Of a stretch of DNA of 7,041 nt, positions 6,525 through 7,041 are shown piece by piece. The stretch is from Clostridiales bacterium UBA5446 (GTDB lineage: Bacteria; Bacillota; Clostridia; Oscillospirales; Oscillospiraceae). Numbering within the stretch: the first letter of the stretch is position 1; each line of letters opens with the position of its first letter. Under the pieces are notes generated by a model, which saw only the letters and a program-made list of their open reading frames with translations, did not search any database and was not told where the DNA came from. Location of the stretch: positions 52,064 to 59,104 of the forward strand of contig DIRC01000059.1 in assembly GCA_002427465.1 (NCBI GenBank). Reading direction: 5' to 3'. The position numbers were made by a program, and so were the translations under genes.

Positions 6525-6552
6525 ATAATAATCATTAGAGTTTTGCCGTCAC
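6525..6552 (-). promoter_or_regulatory. possible weak promoter for recA
   Basis: In the minus-strand sequence GTGACG (6552-6547) and TATTAT (6530-6525) are spaced by 16 bases and match the sigma-A boxes at 4/6 and 5/6 positions. Together they overlap the end of prmC. The predicted start would leave a leader of about 40 bases before recA. The match is only moderate, and recA may instead be read from further upstream through prmC. No clear LexA operator accompanies it. Confidence 0.3.
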
Positions 6553-7041
6553 GACCCGCTCCACGCCGCGGGTATCCGGAACCACTGCGGCATCATAAAA
6601 GCCCGACATCAGCATCAGATCCTTTACGGCCCCCGCCTGCTCCTCGCCCACCTCAAACATGAGCTGGCCGCCCTGCCGCAGGACCTGCTTCCAGCCTTTG
6701 AGAATGGCCCGATAGAAGTCGAGGCCGTCCTCTCCGCCGTCCAGGGCCCAGACAGGCTCGTAATCCCGGACGGAGGGGTCAAGGGTGAAAATGTCCACCG
6801 TTGGTATGTAGGGGGGATTGGACACAACCAAATCAAAGCTTCCTGTCATGATTGGGGGCGGCTGCATCACGTCGGCCGGGAGGAAGCTAACCCGCCCCTG
6901 AAGCCCGTTTCGCTCAACATTGCGGCGCGCCAGCGCCATGGCCTCCGGACTGATATCCGCCAGAACAACCCGGGATTTGGGCATAACCTCGGCTATGGCG
7001 CAGCCGATACAGCCGCTGCCGCTGCAGAGGTCCAATATCCG
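6535..7041 (-). CDS. prmC: peptide chain release factor N5-glutamine methyltransferase (5' end cut by window)
   Basis: The C-terminal 168 residues of an SAM-dependent methyltransferase that methylates the glutamine of the GGQ motif in release factors RF1 and RF2. The visible part begins RILDLCSGSGC, the SAM-binding motif I, so the reading frame continues beyond the right edge. The codon TTG at 7035 is an internal Leu of this motif, not a start. The PrmC hallmark NPPYIPT follows at about residue 75 of the fragment, inside VVSNPPY. EPVWALDGGEDGLDFYRAI is the family's usual next block and argues against other NPPY methyltransferases such as the ribosomal protein methylase PrmB. The gene stops 59 bases before recA. 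prfA, often next to prmC, would lie outside the window. Confidence 0.93.
   Translation of the reverse strand, partial: RILDLCSGSGCIGCAIAEVMPKSRVVLADISPEAMALARRNVERNGLQGRVSFLPADVMQPPPIMTGSFDLVVSNPPYIPTVDIFTLDPSVRDYEPVWALDGGEDGLDFYRAILKGWKQVLRQGGQLMFEVGEEQAGAVKDLMLMSGFYDAAVVPDTRGVERVVTAKL

Noticed and set aside
5453..6538. Plus-strand open frame of 361 codons opposite recA
   Set aside because: It is the mirror of the unmistakable recA frame, with His- and Arg-rich translation, no family motif and no ribosome site noted.
7033..7035. TTG as the start codon of prmC
   Set aside because: The TTG encodes Leu within the SAM-binding motif ILDLCSGSGC, and the frame stays open to the window edge, so the true start lies outside.

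Overview
The window is ordinary bacterial chromosome, and every gene lies on the minus strand, so it reads from right to left. The genes in transcription order are prmC (cut by the right edge), recA, recX, rimO, pgsA, a cysteine T-box leader, cysE, cysS and a GNAT-family acetyltransferase. GC is moderately high. Several things point to a Firmicute, most likely a clostridium of the Oscillospirales type: the T-box leader, the short CysE, the recA-recX-rimO-pgsA order, strong AGGAGG-like ribosome sites and tight gene packing. The order-level placement is an inference, not something the sequence proves.

Right half (about 3080-7041): prmC is followed by a 59-base gap and then recA, recX, rimO and pgsA. 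These last four are chained by overlaps of 1, 4 and 4 bases, so they look like one translationally coupled unit. They cover recombination and its modulator (RecA, RecX), methylthiolation of ribosomal protein S12 (RimO) and phosphatidylglycerophosphate synthesis (PgsA). PrmC, upstream, methylates release factors.

Left half (7-3083): a strong sigma-A-type promoter overlaps the pgsA stop codon. It drives a roughly 245-base leader that can be read in detail as a tRNA-Cys T-box riboswitch. The leader has a Stem I with an AGUA motif and a UGC specifier, an antiterminator with a 7-base bulge whose UGGA matches the UCCA end of tRNA-Cys, and a competing intrinsic terminator with a U-tract. It controls cysE (first step of cysteine synthesis), cysS (charging of tRNA-Cys) and a GNAT protein of unknown substrate that overlaps the end of cysS by 16 bases. 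The logic is that uncharged tRNA-Cys turns on both the making and the use of cysteine.

I see no mobile element, CRISPR array, tRNA or rRNA gene. The T-box leader is the only long non-coding stretch. It belongs to a known regulatory class, and I see no wholly new system here. The least explained element is the GNAT gene locked into the cysteine regulon.
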